This document shows, one piece after another, positions 35,793 to 45,002 of a stretch of 64,000 nucleotides of DNA (position 1 is its first letter; every line of letters begins with the position of its first letter). This DNA is from Larkinella punicea. GTDB lineage: Bacteria > Bacteroidota > Bacteroidia > Cytophagales > Spirosomataceae. The translations under genes and the position numbers were made by a program. Location of the stretch: positions 124,001-188,000 of the forward strand of contig NZ_QOWE01000002.1 in NCBI RefSeq assembly GCF_003334855.1. The letters are read 5' to 3'. The notes below the pieces were generated by a model. That model searched no databases and had not been told where the DNA came from. It saw only the letters and a list, made by a program, of their open reading frames with translations.

Positions 35793-36761
35793 ATGCCGGT
35801 TCTCCGACATTCTTCTTACCCCGGAGCGCCCCGGTATTTGATCAACGGTCATTTTGAGACCATTATTCCCAGCATTCTCCGCAAAATAGATGGTGTGGTG
35901 TATGAACGGGAACGGCTCACCCTGGCCGACGGCGACTTCGTGGACCTCGACTGGATCGACCGACGACGTGATAAATTGGTCATCATGACCCACGGTCTGG
36001 AGGGCGATTCCAACCGGCATTACATCAAAGCAACGGCCAAACTTTTTGTCCGGCAGGGCTGGGATGTGCTGGCCTGGAATTGCCGCTCGTGCAGTGGTGA
36101 GATGAACCGGGCGTTCCGGCTCTATAACCACGGCGAAATTGGCGACATCGCCGAAGTGATCGACCACGTGTTGCGGACCAAACCGTACCGGGAAGTAGCG
36201 CTCGTGGGCTACAGCATGGGCGGAAACATCGTGCTTAAATACGCGGGGGTTCACGGCAAGCTGTTGCCTGATGTCATCCAGAAAGTCGTGGCGGTTTCGT
36301 CGCCGACGGATCTGGAAGCCAGTGCCAAACAGCTCGACCTGCCCCGAAACCGGTTTTACCGCAATCGGTTTATGAAGAAACTGATCATCAAAATGCAGCA
36401 GAAAGCCGACCTCTTCCCGGGAAAACTCGACATGACCAACCTGGAAAAAGTCCGGCTCTGGCGCGATTTCGACCACCATTTTTCGGCTCCGGTGAACGGC
36501 TACTGCGACGCCGACGATTTCTACGCGCAGGCTTCGGCCGTCAACTACATGGCCGGAATTGCCGTTCCGACGCTGCTCGTCAACGCCCAGAACGACCCGC
36601 TGCTGTCGCCCGAATGTTCGCCCGCGTGGCTGGCCGAGAAACACCCATGCCTCTACCTAGAAACGCCAAAAACCGGCGGACACGTGGGTTTTGCCGTCCG
36701 TGGGGATGAATTCTCGTGGGCCGAACGCCGGGCGCTGGCGTTTGTTATTGGGTCTGTTTAG
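35793..36761 (+). CDS. YheT-family alpha/beta hydrolase
   Basis: 322 residues. The opening GHFETIIPSILR and YERERLTLADGDFVDLDW are diagnostic of the YheT/ABHD1-3 branch. The nucleophile is S141 in VGYSMGGN, the acid probably D in NAQNDPLLSP and the base H in TGGHVGF. No signal peptide, so a cytoplasmic esterase or lipase-like role; natural substrate unknown. A long hairpin follows its stop. Confidence 0.9.
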   Translation: MPVLRHSSYPGAPRYLINGHFETIIPSILRKIDGVVYERERLTLADGDFVDLDWIDRRRDKLVIMTHGLEGDSNRHYIKATAKLFVRQGWDVLAWNCRSCSGEMNRAFRLYNHGEIGDIAEVIDHVLRTKPYREVALVGYSMGGNIVLKYAGVHGKLLPDVIQKVVAVSSPTDLEASAKQLDLPRNRFYRNRFMKKLIIKMQQKADLFPGKLDMTNLEKVRLWRDFDHHFSAPVNGYCDADDFYAQASAVNYMAGIAVPTLLVNAQNDPLLSPECSPAWLAEKHPCLYLETPKTGGHVGFAVRGDEFSWAERRALAFVIGSV

Positions 36762-36771
36762 GGATAAAATA

Positions 36772-36870
36772 AAGAATGATAAATATCAAATGATAAATGG
36801 TAAATGTAAAAGTCTTTTCCGATCCGGAACTTTTACATTCAATATTCATCATTTGATATTTATCATTCTA
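36772..36870. terminator. Long AT-rich hairpin after the YheT-like gene
   Basis: Arms at 36772-36813 and 36827-36870 pair over ~42 bases with a few mismatches and a ~13-base loop. Each arm reiterates the word ATGATAAAT. It lies between two genes in the same direction, so it is not just a shared terminator for convergent genes. Confidence 0.7.
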
Positions 36871-36916
36871 TGAAGCCTATTTCCCCGTATCTTTCAGTGT
36901 CATTTACTCCTCGCTC

Positions 36917-37870
36917 ATGAACCTCGTTTACGCTGACGCCTACACCCTGAACCCCGGCGACCTCGACTGGACGCCCCTCAAATCCCTCGGCAACGTTACG
37001 CTGTATGACCGCACGCCCCCCGACCAACTGATCGAGCGGCTAAAAGACGCCGATATGGTGCTGGTCAATAAAGTAAAAATGAACCGCGAGACGCTGGAAC
37101 AGCTTCCGAAACTGCGATACATCGGCGTGACGGCCACCGGTTACGACATCATCGACGTGAAAGCCGCCCGCGAATGCGACATTGTGGTGACGAACGTGAA
37201 AGGCTACGGCTCGCCGTCGGTGGCCCAGTTGACCATCGCGCTGCTGCTCGAACTCACCAACCGGGTGGGCTTACACGCCGACAGTGTGCGGGCGGGCGAC
37301 TGGACCCGGAACCCGGATTTCTGCTACTGGAAAACGCCCCTGGTCGAACTGGCGGGCAAAACGCTGGGCATCGTCGGTTTTGGTGACATCGGAAAAAGCG
37401 TAGCTTCCATTGGCCTGGCTTTTGGCATGACTATTCTCGTCAACCGCCGTCACACCGATGAACAACCGCCATCCGGTATTCGCTACGTCGATCAGGCGAC
37501 GCTTTTTGCCGAAAGTGATGTGGTGTCGCTGCACTGCCCGGTCACCGACGAAAACCGGGCCTTCGTCAACCGCGAGCTGCTGAGCCGGATGAAGCCAACG
37601 GCATTTCTGATCAACACCAGCCGGGGTGCGCTCATCAACGAACCCGATCTGGCCGAAGCGCTCAACCAGGATCGGCTGGCGGGGGCCGGACTCGACGTCG
37701 TGACGGTAGAACCTCCGTCGGCGGGCAACCCCCTGTTTTCGGCCCGAAATTGCATCGTTACGCCCCACCTGGCCTGGGCCACGCTGGAATCACGCCAGCG
37801 GCTTTTACACGAAACCGCCGAAAACATTCGGGCTTTTTTCGCCGGAAAACCGCGAAATGTTGTAAATTAA
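36917..37870 (+). CDS. D-2-hydroxyacid dehydrogenase
   Basis: 317 residues. The NAD-binding motif GIVGFGDIGKSVA lies near 153-165 and the catalytic triad is visible as R in NTSRGALIN, E in VVTVEPP and H in VTPHLAW. The N-terminal catalytic domain with LRYIGVTATGYDIIDVKAA is typical of the glycerate/hydroxypyruvate dehydrogenase group. It should reduce or oxidise a 2-keto/2-hydroxy acid with NAD(H); glycerate dehydrogenase is the best guess. Ends before a strong terminator. Confidence 0.9.
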   Translation: MNLVYADAYTLNPGDLDWTPLKSLGNVTLYDRTPPDQLIERLKDADMVLVNKVKMNRETLEQLPKLRYIGVTATGYDIIDVKAARECDIVVTNVKGYGSPSVAQLTIALLLELTNRVGLHADSVRAGDWTRNPDFCYWKTPLVELAGKTLGIVGFGDIGKSVASIGLAFGMTILVNRRHTDEQPPSGIRYVDQATLFAESDVVSLHCPVTDENRAFVNRELLSRMKPTAFLINTSRGALINEPDLAEALNQDRLAGAGLDVVTVEPPSAGNPLFSARNCIVTPHLAWATLESRQRLLHETAENIRAFFAGKPRNVVN

Positions 37871-37898
37871 TCCACCAGACTCTCTCCTATTTTCTTCG

Positions 37899-37924
37899 CC
37901 CCGCAACGCTTTGCGGGGTTTTTT
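37899..37924 (+). terminator. Rho-independent terminator
   Basis: CCCCGCAA (37899-37906), 4-base loop, TTGCGGGG (37911-37918), then TTTTTT. It lies 28 bases after the dehydrogenase stop. Confidence 0.9.
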
Positions 37925-38060
37925 GGTCTTATACAGTATACCGTTCCGTCAATTTCGGTAACATATAGGCTCGAAACTTCGTATATTTTCGATTCATAAG
38001 AATACACACCCTATTCCGTCAGCAAGTTTTTTATGCTTCAACCTTCTACGAAACGCTATT

Positions 38061-40475
38061 ATGATTGTGTTGTTGGGTCGGTTCACGCCAGGTGTTCCGG
38101 CATTTCGCTGGCTTTGGGTTGCCGTTTATAGTCTATTCCTGAACCTCGCTCTGCTGCCGGCTGGCTTCGGGAAACACATTTATGGGGGCGATATGAGTCT
38201 GCGGGCCACGACCCGTACCAATTACTACACGCTGACGCTCACCCTGTATCTGGATCAGGCCAACTCCACGCCCGACACCTACGAACGCGAGATTATCCTC
38301 TACATTTTTCGAAAAAGCGATCACGTCCGCGTCAATACCGCAACCGTCCGGCAAACTGGCTCCCAGCGGGTTCGTTACGACAACCAGGCCTGCGCCGATC
38401 TGCGCAACCTGAGTGTCCTGGGCATGAACTACAGCACGGACGTTTACCTGAATCCGGCCACCTACAACGATCCCGGCGGTTATTACGTCGTCTGGGATCG
38501 CTGTTGCCGCAGTGCCGACATCAGCAACATCCAGAATCCCGGGGGCGAAGGCATGGTGTTTTACATGGAGTTTCCGGCCATCGTACGCAGCGGTTCCGCC
38601 TTCCTCGACTCCAGCCCGGCGTTCAATTTTCCCAACGGCGAATACATCTGCGTTAACAAACCGTTCAAACTGGATTTCAGCGCCACCGACGCCGACGGCG
38701 ATCAACTCCGCTATTCGCTGGTTACGCCACTGGCCGGTTACACCGACAATACCCCCCAAAATACCGTTGGCGACGGGCGTTCGCACACGACCTATCCGGA
38801 AGTAAACTGGTCGCCGGGCTACAGTGCCGCCAGTTCCATTCCCGGAAACCCGGCCTTGAAAATTGACCCGCAAACGGGCCAGTTGAGCGTAACCGCGAGC
38901 CAAACGGGGCTGTTCATTTTTGCGGTTTTGTGCGAAGAATACCGCAATGGCGTTCGGATTGGTGCCATCCGGCGCGAGTTCCAGATGCCGGTGGTCGATT
39001 GCGGCAACAACACGCCACCCCCGCCCATCATCAGTTACCGAAACGTCGAAACGCTTGATTTACCTTTTTGCGAAGGGGCCACCGCCCTGCTTTCGACCGA
39101 GACGAACCCGCTCTGGTCGTATCAGTGGCAACGCAACGGCTCCAACATTCCGGGGGCCACCGCCCCGACACTGACCGTTACGGAAGCCGGTGATTATGCA
39201 GTCGTGAAGAGTTTCGCCACCACCTGCGGCAACGACACCACGTCAAAAATCACCCGGGCGAGGGTGTTGCCTCCGCCCGCAGCCCAAATTACACCGGATA
39301 AAAAACCGCCCCTCTGCGAAGGTGCATCGCTGGTGTTGTCGGTTCCGCAGGAGAACGCGGTGACCTACCAATGGACCGCAGATGGCGCGGTTTTGCCGGG
39401 AGCCACCGGCACCTCGCTCACCGTGACCAAAACCGGTTTGTACGGCGTCCGGGCCACATCTTCGATGGAATGCACCAACCGCGACAGTCTCTCGATCGTC
39501 GTTAATCCGAACCCAAAAGCGACGCTGACCAGTTCGGCTTCGGCGATTTGCCAGGACAATGAAGTCCGTCTGGATGCCACTGTGGGGAGCCAGTATCAAT
39601 ACGAATGGTACTTCAATACAGCCTCGCTCAACACGAGTGATGCCGCCACCCGGCTGGTCGGGCAGGGAGGCACTTACCAGGTTCGGATCACGGACGGCAA
39701 CGGTTGTCAGGCCCTTTCGGCACCCTTGACGCTGGCGGTTATTCCGCGTCCGGCCATGCAGTTCGACAGCCTGGCTCCCGTGTGTGCTACCCGCTCCGAA
39801 CCGCTGCTGCTGGCAGCCAGTCCGGCGGGTGGGACGTTTTCGGGGCCGGGGGTAACGGGCAGTCAATTCGATCCCGGCAAAGCCGGAGCCGGTTTGCATA
39901 CCATCACGTACACCTACGCCGGGACTTCCGCCTGTCCGGTTACGATCAGCCGGCAAATCCGGGTTGAACCGCCCGCCGATGTGAACCTACCGGAACGGGT
40001 GAGTGTGTTAATGGGCAGTACGGTTACGCTAAAACCCACCGTCAAAGGACAAACCAATGGTTTTCTGTGGGAGCCGCCCGAAAGTCTGTCGGACCCCACC
40101 AGCCTGAATCCCGAGGCCAGTCCGGAGGCTCCAACCACCTACAAACTAACGGTTTCTTCTCCCGGTGATTGCCGGACGGAGAAAAGTGTGCTGGTCGATG
40201 TGCTGAAGCGGATGTTCATTGCCGACGTTTTTTCGCCCAACAACGACGGCATCAACGACGCGTTTGAAATCCGCAATACCGATCAGTTTCCCGATTGCGA
40301 AATCACGATTTACAACCGCTGGGGCGAGGTCGTTTTTCAGTCGAAAGGCTACGACAAACCGTGGGACGGCACCTACCGCAGCCAGAAGGTTCAGGCCGGG
40401 AGTTACCATTATCTGATCAAAACCAATCAGCCTTTGCTGCCGGAATACCGGGGGGCGGTTTTGGTAACGTATTGA
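38061..40475 (+). CDS. Surface protein with T9SS type B (CHU_C) sorting domain
   Basis: 804 residues. A signal peptide covers about 1-35. The N-terminal ~280 residues (GKHIYGGDMSLRA ... WDRCCRSADISNI ... FSATDADGDQL) form a domain often seen in large Cytophagales surface proteins. Two or three Ig/PKD-like domains follow, with cysteine pairs (YQWQRNGSNIPGAT, YQWTADGAVLPGAT). The C-terminus from about 710 is a gliding-motility-type CHU_C domain: FSPNNDGINDAFEI, ITIYNRWGEVVF, WDGTYRSQKVQAGSYHYLI. It should be exported by the type IX system and attached to the surface, probably as an adhesin or structural protein. Confidence 0.85.
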   Translation: MIVLLGRFTPGVPAFRWLWVAVYSLFLNLALLPAGFGKHIYGGDMSLRATTRTNYYTLTLTLYLDQANSTPDTYEREIILYIFRKSDHVRVNTATVRQTGSQRVRYDNQACADLRNLSVLGMNYSTDVYLNPATYNDPGGYYVVWDRCCRSADISNIQNPGGEGMVFYMEFPAIVRSGSAFLDSSPAFNFPNGEYICVNKPFKLDFSATDADGDQLRYSLVTPLAGYTDNTPQNTVGDGRSHTTYPEVNWSPGYSAASSIPGNPALKIDPQTGQLSVTASQTGLFIFAVLCEEYRNGVRIGAIRREFQMPVVDCGNNTPPPPIISYRNVETLDLPFCEGATALLSTETNPLWSYQWQRNGSNIPGATAPTLTVTEAGDYAVVKSFATTCGNDTTSKITRARVLPPPAAQITPDKKPPLCEGASLVLSVPQENAVTYQWTADGAVLPGATGTSLTVTKTGLYGVRATSSMECTNRDSLSIVVNPNPKATLTSSASAICQDNEVRLDATVGSQYQYEWYFNTASLNTSDAATRLVGQGGTYQVRITDGNGCQALSAPLTLAVIPRPAMQFDSLAPVCATRSEPLLLAASPAGGTFSGPGVTGSQFDPGKAGAGLHTITYTYAGTSACPVTISRQIRVEPPADVNLPERVSVLMGSTVTLKPTVKGQTNGFLWEPPESLSDPTSLNPEASPEAPTTYKLTVSSPGDCRTEKSVLVDVLKRMFIADVFSPNNDGINDAFEIRNTDQFPDCEITIYNRWGEVVFQSKGYDKPWDGTYRSQKVQAGSYHYLIKTNQPLLPEYRGAVLVTY

Positions 40476-40820
40476 TTTAGGCGTACTTTAAACAGTCCTA
40501 AAGGCTTTTTATTCCGGATGGGAAGGATGGCGAAACCGGGGCTCCACTGGAAAATCAAAACAATCCCGTAGGGACGGTGCATTTTGTAGCATCCATGTCC
40601 GAAGAAAACCAAAAAGTCTCGTAGGGAGATCGTGTAGGTACGAAATGAACCATCCCTACGGGACTCATCCCCCTATAAGCTGACACGGTTTCTACAAAAT
40701 GGACCATCCCTACGGGACGGATTGATTGCGTTATCTTACAGATGGTTATCGAACAGAAAGTAGTATCGTAACAGCAGCAGTCTTTTACGTACGAATCACC
40801 GACCCCAAAAGTCTGTTCCC
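40476..40820. other. Intergenic region with inverted CGTAGGGA repeats
   Basis: 345 bases without a gene. It holds the repeat cluster at 40564-40717 and a presumably separate promoter for the 1337-residue gene. No matching TAnnTTTG box was found. Confidence 0.5.
40564..40717. repeat. Inverted repeat cluster (REP-like)
   Basis: Arms 40564-40589 and 40692-40717 match as reverse complements at 24 of 26 bases. A third, more diverged copy in the right-arm orientation lies at about 40638-40663. Each contains the palindromic core TCCC-TACG-GGA or its complement. Confidence 0.7.
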
Positions 40821-43800
40821 ATGAAACCGTACTTCCTGAAAACCGGTACTGTAGCCCTTTCGTTTTTTTTCCTCTTCGCAAGTGCGGCAATGAGTCAAAC
40901 CAGGGCGGTATTCAATCCCAAAAAAAACGACCACATCATTCTGCTCGGCAACACCTTTGCTGACCGGATGCGGTATTACAACTATTTCGAAACCTTACTG
41001 CAAAAGAATTACCCGGACCGGCAACTGACGCTACGGAACATGGGCTGGAGTGCCGACGAAGTGGCGTTACAACCCCGGCCCCTCAACTTCCCCTGGTTTG
41101 GTGAGGAAGCTCCCAAAACGACCGACGATCCGCAGGATCTATCGTTCCGAAGCTGGTACGACAAACCGATTAAAATGCCGGTGGCCCTCAACATCGAAGG
41201 TTTGTACCATGATTTAACGGAACAGAAAGCCGACATCATTTTCCTGTGTTTCGGCATGAACGAGTCGTTCAAGGGAAAAGCCGGATTGCCGCAGTTTGAA
41301 GAAGACCTGATCCGGTTTATTCAGCTTTTGCAAGCCCGAAAATTCAATGGAAAGTCGGCTCCGCAACTGGTGCTGGTTTCGCCGATTGCCCACGAAAAAC
41401 TTGGTGGCCACTGGCCCGACCCGGTTTCACACAACGAAAATCTGGCGGTTTATACCGAAGCCATGCGGAAAGTCGCAGCATCGCAACAACTTGTTTTTAT
41501 CGATTTGTTCAAACCGTCTCTGGCCCGGACGACCGCAAAACCGGGCGACTTCATCACCATCAACGGCATCCACCTGAATGACAAAGGGTATCAGGAAACA
41601 GCCCGCTGGATGGCCCGGCAACTGGGTTTCGATCCCAAAACCGTCGCGGTAAATCTAACCTCTGAGCATTCGACGAAGCTGCGTCAGGTGATTAAAATGA
41701 AGAACGATCATTTTTTCTACCGCTGGCGGGCTGTCAATGGCGAATACATTTACGGTCGGCGGAAAGAACCGTTCGGCGTCATCTCGTTCCCGCCCGAATT
41801 GCGAAAACTGAACCAGATGGTGGCATCGCTGGATTCGGTGGTCTGGAAACTGGGGCAAAGTTCAGGGACGGAAGCGTATAACCGGGCCGTAGCGATTGTG
41901 GACGAACGAGCCAATCCGGCGGCCCAAGCGGCTTTTCTGGTGACGCACATGACCGGCAAACAAAGCCGGCCACTCGCCAAAGAAGGCCATGCTCACCACA
42001 ATTCCGTTGTCGAAGGCGCGTTGCAACCCGCTACGACCGAGAAATTTACGTTACCAGAAGGCTACGAAATCAATCTTTTTGCTTCCGAAAAAGATTTTCC
42101 GCTGGCCAAACCGGTTTCCATGGCGTTCGATGCCAAAGGGCGGTTGTGGGTTGCCACGATGCCGACCTATCCGCAGTATATTCCGGGGATTCCGGTCCAC
42201 GACAAAATCCTGATTCTGGAAGATACCAACGGCGACGGACGCGCCGACAAACACACGGTTTTTGCCGACAATCTGTACCTGCCGCTGGGGTTTGAGTTTG
42301 GAAACGGCGGTATTTACGTGTCGCAGGAACCGGATATTCTGTTTTTAAAAGACACCGATGGCGACGACAAAGCCGATGTGCGCGAGGTGGTTCTGACGGG
42401 TTTTGGCGCGGAAGACAGCCACCATGCCACCCACGCGTTTACGTACGGACAGGATGGCGCTCTGTATTTTCACGAAGGCACATTTCTAAATACGCAGGTC
42501 GAAACGCCCTACGGGCCGGTACGCACCTACACGGGAGCCACCTACCGCTACGAGCCCCGAACGGGTAAATTGAGCCAGTATATTTCGTATGGCTACAATA
42601 ATCCCTGGGGCAATGTGTTTCAGCGCTGGGGCATTCACCTGATCGCCGATGCCTCGGACGGTTCGAATTATGACGCCACACCCCTGCGCGGGAAAATCGA
42701 TTACCCCAATAAACACCCCCGAATCAACACGTTTACCACGACGCGGGTACGCCCGACGGCGGGCATCGAAATCGTGTCGAGCCGTCATTTCCCGGACCAT
42801 GTGCAGGGTAATTTTTTGATCAACAACGCCATCGGTTTTCAGGGAATCAAACAGCACCAGCTCATCGAAACCGGGTCGGGGCTGACGAGCAAGGAAGTGG
42901 AACCGCTGCTGCAATCGTCGGACCCGAATTTTCGCCCGGTTGATTTGAAATTTGGCCCCGACGGCGCGCTCTACGTGGTCGACTGGTACAATCCGCTGAT
43001 CTCGCACGGCGAAAACCCACCGCGCGATCCGGCGCGGGATAAACGACATGGACGCATCTGGCGGATTACCTATAAAGCGAATCCGTTGCTGACAACCAGG
43101 GACATTTCCGGGCAGACCATTCCGCAATTACTGAACAATTTGAAAGGGTACGAAGACCGTTTTCGGTATCGCTCGCGGATGCGGCTCCGGGAACAGAGTC
43201 CGGAAAAAGTGGTGCCGGAACTCCGCAAATGGGTCACCAATTTAGACAAAAACCATCCCGACTACGAGCTTCATCAACTGGAAGCGCTGTGGCTTTTTCA
43301 GGATTTCGACGTCGTCGACAAAAGCCTGCTGACCACGCTGCTACACGCCCAAAACTACCGGGCCCGAGCGGCTGGGACGCGGGTGCTGTTTTATTGGAGA
43401 GACCGGTTGGCCAATCCGCTGGAACGGTTTCGGGAGCCAATCAACGACGCATCGCCCCGGGTTCGGCTTGAGGCCATCATCGCTTTGAGCCATTTTTCCG
43501 GAGAAAAAGCCCTGACTACGGCATTGGATGTCTTGAAATACCCGACGGATTATTCCCTCGATTACGCAATCAACGAGACGTTTACGTATCTAAAACCAGT
43601 TTGGCTAGCCGGTTTTAAACAAAATCCGACATTTCTGGCCGATAACCCCAAAGCCGCTGCTTATTTGCTGGAACGTGCCACGGCCGACGAGCTACAACAA
43701 TTACCCCAAACGAGCGCGGTTTTAAACGCCTTGCTCACTAAAAAAGACGTAAAACCGGAGCTGAAAGTGCAGGCCATCCGGGCGCTGGCGAAAGAAAAAT

Positions 43801-44834
43801 CCGTCAGCCCGGTCGATTTTTTACTGGAAACGATTCAGAAAAAGCCGGAGCCAGCGGACGAAACCGGACAACGATTGCCAGATAACGACCTCATTGCCGT
43901 TTTACTGAACTGGAATTTGACAGAGTTGAAGTCGACTGAAAATCAACTTCTTGGCTTATTAAATACCGGTAATCATTCGACCCAATCGGCAGCGTACGCG
44001 GCCCTGATCACCCTCGACCAGTCGGATCAGCGGGTTTGGGAGACGGCTTCGCAGCATACGGCTAATCTCGTGAATTACCTGCACGGTATTTCCAGGTTGA
44101 CCAATCCGGATCGGCAAACCGCCCTTCGTGAAAAAGTAAAGACGCTGACCCGCGAGGTGCCCGAAGAACTCCGAAAAACACAATCGGATCTGGGTCTGAA
44201 AGGAACGGATTCGCCTTTTTACTCGGTTCATGCCACCGCCTACGAGGTGTTGTTTTCGATGCCGGGCCACGAGGCCGAACGCGGTGCGGTTCTGAAAAAC
44301 TTTATCGCCTGGCTGGAGACCACGCCCGAAAGTCAGCGCAATACGGTGCCGTATAACCAGGCGATTACGCTCGGCAAAAAACTGGCGCAAAAATTACCGC
44401 CCCAGGAAGCCGCAGCCCCGCTGGCCATGCTGGAAAACAGCGGAACGAAAGAGGTTCGGCTGGCGGCTGTTCCGGCCAAAATGCTGTTCGATCAGGACAC
44501 CATCCGCATACAGACGGGCCGGTATGTTTCGCTGGTATTTGAAAATCCGGACCTCATGCCCCACAATGTGGTCATTCTGAAACCCGATGCCACAGAGAAA
44601 GTGGGCCAGGCTGCCGACGCGATGGCAACCCTGAAAGACGGTTTTGAAAAAAACTTTGTTCCCAACCTGCCCGAAGTCCTGTTTGCGACACCATTGGTCA
44701 ACGCCGGCCAAAACTACCGGCTCGATTTCAAAGCCCCGGATGTTCCCGGCGACTATCCATTCATCTGTTCGTTCCCCGGCCACTGGCGGGTGATGAAGGG
44801 AATTCTGAAAGTAAGCAAACAGCCGGTCAACTGA
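40821..44834 (+). CDS. Multidomain secreted protein: SGNH-like, propeller dehydrogenase, HEAT repeats, C-terminal cupredoxin
   Basis: 1337 residues with a signal peptide (~1-26). Residues ~35-275 are SGNH-hydrolase-like (FGMNESFKG, NGIHLNDKGY). Residues ~405-756 are the 'membrane-bound dehydrogenase' propeller of planctomycete-type proteins (GYEINLFASE, VSMAFDAKGRLWVATMPTYPQ, DTNGDGRADK, DLKFGPDGALYVVDWYNP). Residues ~770-1190 are HEAT-like helices. Residues ~1220-1337 are an azurin-like cupredoxin with candidate copper ligands H in LMPHNVVIL and C/H in FICSFPGHW plus the following Met. No CxxCH heme motif is present, unlike most relatives. It should oxidise a sugar or alcohol in the envelope and pass electrons to copper. 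The substrate is unknown. Confidence 0.87.
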   Translation: MKPYFLKTGTVALSFFFLFASAAMSQTRAVFNPKKNDHIILLGNTFADRMRYYNYFETLLQKNYPDRQLTLRNMGWSADEVALQPRPLNFPWFGEEAPKTTDDPQDLSFRSWYDKPIKMPVALNIEGLYHDLTEQKADIIFLCFGMNESFKGKAGLPQFEEDLIRFIQLLQARKFNGKSAPQLVLVSPIAHEKLGGHWPDPVSHNENLAVYTEAMRKVAASQQLVFIDLFKPSLARTTAKPGDFITINGIHLNDKGYQETARWMARQLGFDPKTVAVNLTSEHSTKLRQVIKMKNDHFFYRWRAVNGEYIYGRRKEPFGVISFPPELRKLNQMVASLDSVVWKLGQSSGTEAYNRAVAIVDERANPAAQAAFLVTHMTGKQSRPLAKEGHAHHNSVVEGALQPATTEKFTLPEGYEINLFASEKDFPLAKPVSMAFDAKGRLWVATMPTYPQYIPGIPVHDKILILEDTNGDGRADKHTVFADNLYLPLGFEFGNGGIYVSQEPDILFLKDTDGDDKADVREVVLTGFGAEDSHHATHAFTYGQDGALYFHEGTFLNTQVETPYGPVRTYTGATYRYEPRTGKLSQYISYGYNNPWGNVFQRWGIHLIADASDGSNYDATPLRGKIDYPNKHPRINTFTTTRVRPTAGIEIVSSRHFPDHVQGNFLINNAIGFQGIKQHQLIETGSGLTSKEVEPLLQSSDPNFRPVDLKFGPDGALYVVDWYNPLISHGENPPRDPARDKRHGRIWRITYKANPLLTTRDISGQTIPQLLNNLKGYEDRFRYRSRMRLREQSPEKVVPELRKWVTNLDKNHPDYELHQLEALWLFQDFDVVDKSLLTTLLHAQNYRARAAGTRVLFYWRDRLANPLERFREPINDASPRVRLEAIIALSHFSGEKALTTALDVLKYPTDYSLDYAINETFTYLKPVWLAGFKQNPTFLADNPKAAAYLLERATADELQQLPQTSAVLNALLTKKDVKPELKVQAIRALAKEKSVSPVDFLLETIQKKPEPADETGQRLPDNDLIAVLLNWNLTELKSTENQLLGLLNTGNHSTQSAAYAALITLDQSDQRVWETASQHTANLVNYLHGISRLTNPDRQTALREKVKTLTREVPEELRKTQSDLGLKGTDSPFYSVHATAYEVLFSMPGHEAERGAVLKNFIAWLETTPESQRNTVPYNQAITLGKKLAQKLPPQEAAAPLAMLENSGTKEVRLAAVPAKMLFDQDTIRIQTGRYVSLVFENPDLMPHNVVILKPDATEKVGQAADAMATLKDGFEKNFVPNLPEVLFATPLVNAGQNYRLDFKAPDVPGDYPFICSFPGHWRVMKGILKVSKQPVN

Positions 44835-45002
44835 GTATGGGTTGGTTGGAGAAGCTTATCCCTACAATTTTCATAGAAAAAGTATAGTATTGATTGGCGT
44901 GTCCTGTTTTTTTGTACTTTTCAGGGTCAATTGGGCTGAATTATCGCCGTAATCAATCGACTCTATTGGTACGGTAGACCATTGACCTTGTCATTTAAAC
45001 CC

